From Vibrio coralliilyticus ATCC BAA-450 (lineage in GTDB: Bacteria; Pseudomonadota; Gammaproteobacteria; Enterobacterales; Vibrionaceae): a stretch of 64,000 nucleotides of DNA. The translations under genes were made by a program, and so were the position numbers. Positions within the stretch are counted from its first letter, which is position 1. Each line of letters opens with the position of its first letter. Below are positions 61,245 through 64,000 of this stretch, piece by piece. Where the stretch lies: positions 62,001 through 126,000 of the forward strand of contig NZ_ACZN01000012.1 of assembly GCF_000176135.1 (NCBI RefSeq). The letters run 5' to 3'. The notes beneath the pieces were generated by a model. The model saw only the letters and a list, made by a program, of their open reading frames with translations. It was not told the origin of the DNA and did not search any database.

Positions 61245-61260
61245 AGGAAAACGTTTGCGT
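61245..61260. promoter_or_regulatory. PurR-type box 1 upstream of serA
   Basis: AGGAAAACGTTTGCGT matches the PurR consensus ACGCAAACGTTTGCGT at 14 of 16 positions. It lies 93 bp before serA. Other LacI-family repressors bind similar cores. Confidence 0.55.
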
Positions 61261-61273
61261 CAGGCTTTTTGCT

Positions 61274-61289
61274 AACAAAACGTTTGCTT
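61274..61289. promoter_or_regulatory. PurR-type box 2 upstream of serA
   Basis: AACAAAACGTTTGCTT matches the PurR consensus at 12 of 16 positions, with the full AAACGTTTGC core. Its centre is 29 bp from that of box 1, both on one helical face to within less than one third of a turn. Confidence 0.45.
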
Positions 61290-61352
61290 TAATAACATTA
61301 CACCGCTTGTGCGCCAGTTAAGCCCCAAATTTCCATTTTAAGGACGAAGACA

Positions 61353-62582
61353 ATGGCCAAAGTTTCACTGGAAAAAGACAAAATTAAGATCCTCCTGCTT
61401 GAAGGTCTTCACCCATCTTCGGTAGAAGTACTGCAGGCTGCTGGTTACACCAATATTGAATATCACAAAGGCTCGTTACCGGAAGACGAATTGCTAGAAG
61501 CGGTAAAGGATGTTCATTTCATCGGTATTCGCTCCCGCACTAACCTGTCGCAGGAAGTGATCAACGCAGCGGAAAAGCTAGTGGCGATTGGTTGTTTCTG
61601 TATTGGTACCAACCAAGTCGATCTTAATGCAGCCGCCGTTCGTGGTATTCCAGTGTTTAATGCCCCATTCTCGAACACACGCAGTGTGGCGGAATTGGTT
61701 CTCGGTCAGGTCCTGCTTCTACTGCGCGGGATTCCAGAAAAGAACGCCCTAGCACACCGTGGCATCTGGAAGAAAAGCGCCGACAACTCGTACGAAGCAC
61801 GAGGCAAACGCTTAGGTATTATCGGCTATGGTCACATTGGCACGCAGCTAGGTATCATCGCGGAAAACCTCGGGATGCGTGTTTACTTCTACGATATTGA
61901 GAACAAGCTATCACTTGGTAATGCAACTCAAGTACATACCATGAGTGAACTGCTGAACAAGTGTGATGTGATTTCTCTGCACGTTCCAGAAACCGCGGGC
62001 ACCAAAAACATGATGGGTGCAGAAGAATTTGCTCGTATGAAACCAGGGGCGATTTTCATCAACGCAGCGCGCGGCACTGTGGTTGATATCGAAGCGCTTT
62101 GTCATGCGATGGAATCTGGTCATCTTGCTGGTGCTGCGATTGACGTTTTCCCAACCGAGCCTAAAACTAACGCAGACCCATTTGAATCACCACTGCAGAA
62201 GTTCGACAATGTCATCCTGACACCACACGTGGGTGGCTCAACACAGGAAGCCCAAGAAAACATTGGTGTCGAAGTGGCAGGTAAACTGGCGAAATACTCT
62301 GACAACGGTTCGACGCTTTCAAGTGTTAACTTCCCTGAAGTGTCTCTACCTGAGCACCGTGACTGTTCTCGTCTATTGCACATTCACAAAAACCGCCCAG
62401 GTATCCTGACTCAGATAAACACTATCTTCGCAGAAGAAGGCATCAACATCGCGGGTCAGTATCTACAGACTAGCGCCGATATCGGTTATGTCGTTATCGA
62501 TGTTGAAACCAGCCGCTCTGAAGAAGCACTTAAGAAACTCAAAGGTATTGAAGGCACGCTACGCGCGCGTATCCTTCACTAA
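61353..62582 (+). CDS. serA: D-3-phosphoglycerate dehydrogenase
   Basis: A 409-residue NAD enzyme for the first step of serine synthesis. The NAD fold has LGIIGYGHIGTQLGIIAENL near residue 151. Catalytic residues are seen in FINAARGTVVDIEAL (Arg) and VILTPHVGGSTQEAQ (His, near residue 292), with the Glu in between. The C-terminal ACT domain (about 338-409, RLLHIHKNRPGILTQINTIF) gives feedback inhibition by serine in E. coli. AAGGA precedes the start. Two PurR-like boxes lie upstream. Confidence 0.98.
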   Translation: MAKVSLEKDKIKILLLEGLHPSSVEVLQAAGYTNIEYHKGSLPEDELLEAVKDVHFIGIRSRTNLSQEVINAAEKLVAIGCFCIGTNQVDLNAAAVRGIPVFNAPFSNTRSVAELVLGQVLLLLRGIPEKNALAHRGIWKKSADNSYEARGKRLGIIGYGHIGTQLGIIAENLGMRVYFYDIENKLSLGNATQVHTMSELLNKCDVISLHVPETAGTKNMMGAEEFARMKPGAIFINAARGTVVDIEALCHAMESGHLAGAAIDVFPTEPKTNADPFESPLQKFDNVILTPHVGGSTQEAQENIGVEVAGKLAKYSDNGSTLSSVNFPEVSLPEHRDCSRLLHIHKNRPGILTQINTIFAEEGINIAGQYLQTSADIGYVVIDVETSRSEEALKKLKGIEGTLRARILH

Positions 62583-62602
62583 ATAAAACCTCAACGCTTT
62601 CA

Positions 62603-62631
62603 AAGCCACTGCCGTTGCAGTGGCTTTTTTA
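62603..62631 (+). terminator. Terminator after serA
   Basis: Stem AAAGCCACTGC/GCAGTGGCTTT with a 4-nt loop, followed by six T. Confidence 0.85.
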
Positions 62632-62669
62632 ATACTCCACATTTCTGCCCTTACCAAACATCACACCAT

Positions 62670-62697
62670 AATGTTCTCTTGTGAACAAAAACTGTTC
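62670..62697. promoter_or_regulatory. GlpR-like operator candidate upstream of glpT
   Basis: TGTTC-N6-GAACA (62672-62687) has the half-sites and spacing of the E. coli GlpR operator (ATGTTCG...CGAACAT); a further TGTTC follows at 62693. The centre of the palindrome deviates from consensus, and the site is about 230 bp before glpT. Confidence 0.4.
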
Positions 62698-62797
62698 ATT
62701 AATGAGCTTCTTAGTTATCACGAAAACTAGCAATTACGGAATCAAAGTCGAAGTTTTTCAGACTAACTTTCTGTATTTTCGTAAAATTTAATACTTA

Positions 62798-62839
62798 TGC
62801 AACATTTATCACAGAAATAACTCTCATTATTCATACAAT
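62798..62839 (+). promoter_or_regulatory. Candidate CRP-dependent glpT promoter
   Basis: TGCAACATTTATCACA (62798-62813) resembles a CRP site (TGTGA-N6-TCACA; right half perfect, left half 3 of 5). TACAAT at 62834-62839 would be the -10, giving a start near 62846 and placing the CRP site at about -41, the class II position. TTTCGAACGAAA (62849-62860) lies over the start and could be another GlpR half-site pair. Confidence 0.45.
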
Positions 62840-62919
62840 GCCCAACACTTTCGAACGAAATACATTTTGCTCGTTCGCTTTTCCTTTACTTACCATCGCA
62901 CAATAACAATGAGGTCCCT

Positions 62920-64000
62920 ATGTTTGGAATCTTCAAACCTAAGGCGCACATCGACCGCTTATCTTCCGATAAGCTCGACAGCACTTATTCCCGATTACGT
63001 TGGCAGCTCTTTATCGGTATCTTTGTCGGCTATGCTGGCTACTACTTAGTTCGAAAGAACTTCAGCTTGGCAATGCCTTACCTGATCGAACAAGGCTTTA
63101 GCCGTGGCGATCTTGGTGTTGCTTTAGCGGCAGTTTCGATTGCTTACGGCTTATCTAAGTTTTTAATGGGTAGCGTCTCCGATCGCTCAAACCCGCGCTA
63201 TTTCCTCAGTGGTGGCTTGCTGATGTCCGCGCTGATCATGTTTTGCTTCGGCTTCATGCCTTGGGCAACGGGCAGCATCACTGCAATGTTCATCCTGCTT
63301 TTCCTAAATGGTTGGTTCCAAGGGATGGGTTGGCCTGCCTGTGGTAGAACCATGGTTCACTGGTGGTCGCGTAAAGAACGTGGGGAAGTCGTTTCAGTAT
63401 GGAATGTCGCCCACAACGTAGGCGGAGGCCTGATTGGTCCTCTCTTCATCCTTGGGCTATGGGCATTTAATGACGACTGGCGTACCGCTTTTTATGTTCC
63501 TGCTTTTTTCGCCACGCTGGTTGCCATATTTATCTGGATGACAGTTCGCGACACACCACAATCCTGCGGTTTACCACCCATTGAAGAATACAAAAACGAC
63601 TACCCAGACGACTACGATAAATCGCATGAAAAGGAAATGACCGCCAAAGAAATCTTCTTTAAGTACGTATTTTCTAACAAGCTACTCTGGTCAATCGCCA
63701 TTGCGAACGCGTTTGTCTATCTCATTCGCTACGGTGTGCTTGACTGGGCGCCGGTTTACCTCAAAGAAGCGAAAGACTTCACGGTTGATAAATCTTCATG
63801 GGCTTACTTCCTTTACGAATGGGCGGGTATTCCAGGCACCTTATTGTGTGGTTGGATTTCCGACAAGCTGTTCAAAGGTCGTCGCGCCCCAGCCGGTATC
63901 CTGTTTATGGCCTTAGTGACAGTTGCGGTCTTGGTTTACTGGTTCAACCCAGCCGGTAACCCTGCCGTAGACATGATGGCGCTGGTTGCCATTGGCTTCC
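62920..64000 (+). CDS. glpT: Glycerol-3-phosphate transporter GlpT (C-terminus outside window)
   Basis: Begins at the ATG at 62920 behind GAGGT and stays open to the right edge, 360 codons of an expected 450 or so. It is a major facilitator antiporter exchanging glycerol 3-phosphate for phosphate. The opening [34 protein letters not shown] near residue 39, the MFS loop [14 protein letters not shown] near 84, and [20 protein letters not shown] near 128 match GlpT closely. Arg45 in YLVRKNFS corresponds to a substrate-binding Arg of the E. coli protein. The upstream region has CRP- and GlpR-like sites. Confidence 0.95.
   Translation, partial: MFGIFKPKAHIDRLSSDKLDSTYSRLRWQLFIGIFVGYAGYYLVRKNFSLAMPYLIEQGFSRGDLGVALAAVSIAYGLSKFLMGSVSDRSNPRYFLSGGLLMSALIMFCFGFMPWATGSITAMFILLFLNGWFQGMGWPACGRTMVHWWSRKERGEVVSVWNVAHNVGGGLIGPLFILGLWAFNDDWRTAFYVPAFFATLVAIFIWMTVRDTPQSCGLPPIEEYKNDYPDDYDKSHEKEMTAKEIFFKYVFSNKLLWSIAIANAFVYLIRYGVLDWAPVYLKEAKDFTVDKSSWAYFLYEWAGIPGTLLCGWISDKLFKGRRAPAGILFMALVTVAVLVYWFNPAGNPAVDMMALVAIGF

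Overview
The window reads as a core-chromosome segment of a Vibrio (Gammaproteobacteria, Vibrionaceae, probably chromosome 1). The evidence is gene content and order: rpsO-pnp-nlpI, thrABC with a Thr/Ile leader peptide, the ArcA response regulator, hldE-glnE, gspAB, eno-pyrG-mazG, relA-rlmD-barA, the rnc-era-recO-pdxJ-acpS and lepAB clusters, rpoE-rseABC, sdhE/ygfX, ubiHI, zapA-6S RNA-ygfA, rpiA, serA and glpT. No species was assigned, because that needs a database search. No insertion sequence, integrase, prophage, CRISPR array, tRNA or rRNA was seen.

Layout. 1-600: a MarR regulator upstream of a MATE-type efflux gene that is cut by the window edge, with two near-identical palindromes placed as operators. 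600-4600: nlpI, pnp and rpsO, with a long hairpin in the pnp leader. 4600-7900: mtnN, a CbiB-like protein, btuF and a TRIC-type membrane protein. 7900-12900: the threonine operon with a readable attenuator. 12900-15500: a small outer-membrane-like protein, an RraA paralogue, a DUF3293 protein and arcA. 15600-23800: hldE, glnE, a chemoreceptor, a K+ channel and a CYTH/CHAD triphosphatase. 23900-29300: a DUF47/Pit phosphate-uptake pair, an SH3 membrane protein and gspAB. 29300-38700: cca, a decayed second copy of the eno 3' end, eno, pyrG, mazG, two palindromic repeats, relA and rlmD. 38800-50900: barA, then a long minus-strand stretch from rpoE-rseABC through lepAB and rnc-era to recO-pdxJ-acpS. 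51000-64000: nadB, ygfX/sdhE, ygfZ, a YbaK-like protein, a candidate small RNA, ytfK, ubiIH, ygfB, zapA, 6S RNA, ygfA, rpiA, serA and glpT.

Several genes share physiological themes. Stringent response: relA, mazG and a ytfK homologue (YtfK stimulates SpoT in E. coli). Envelope stress and secretion: rpoE-rseABC, lepB, gspAB and nlpI. Serine/threonine and one-carbon supply: thrABC, serA and ygfA. Global regulation: arcA, barA, 6S RNA and pnp.

The genes are almost all ordinary housekeeping genes; the less expected signals lie between or across them. The main ones are: a degenerate duplicate of the enolase 3' end; a structured, terminator-ended intergenic RNA candidate with a single-stranded CCUUCUCC stretch near 55.3-55.44 kb; a perfect 17-bp hairpin plus U-tract inside the start of ygfX; paired PurR-like boxes before serA; an ArcA-box repeat inside the predicted arcA promoter; and a 100-bp ERIC-like palindrome next to a second hairpin repeat between relA and mazG.
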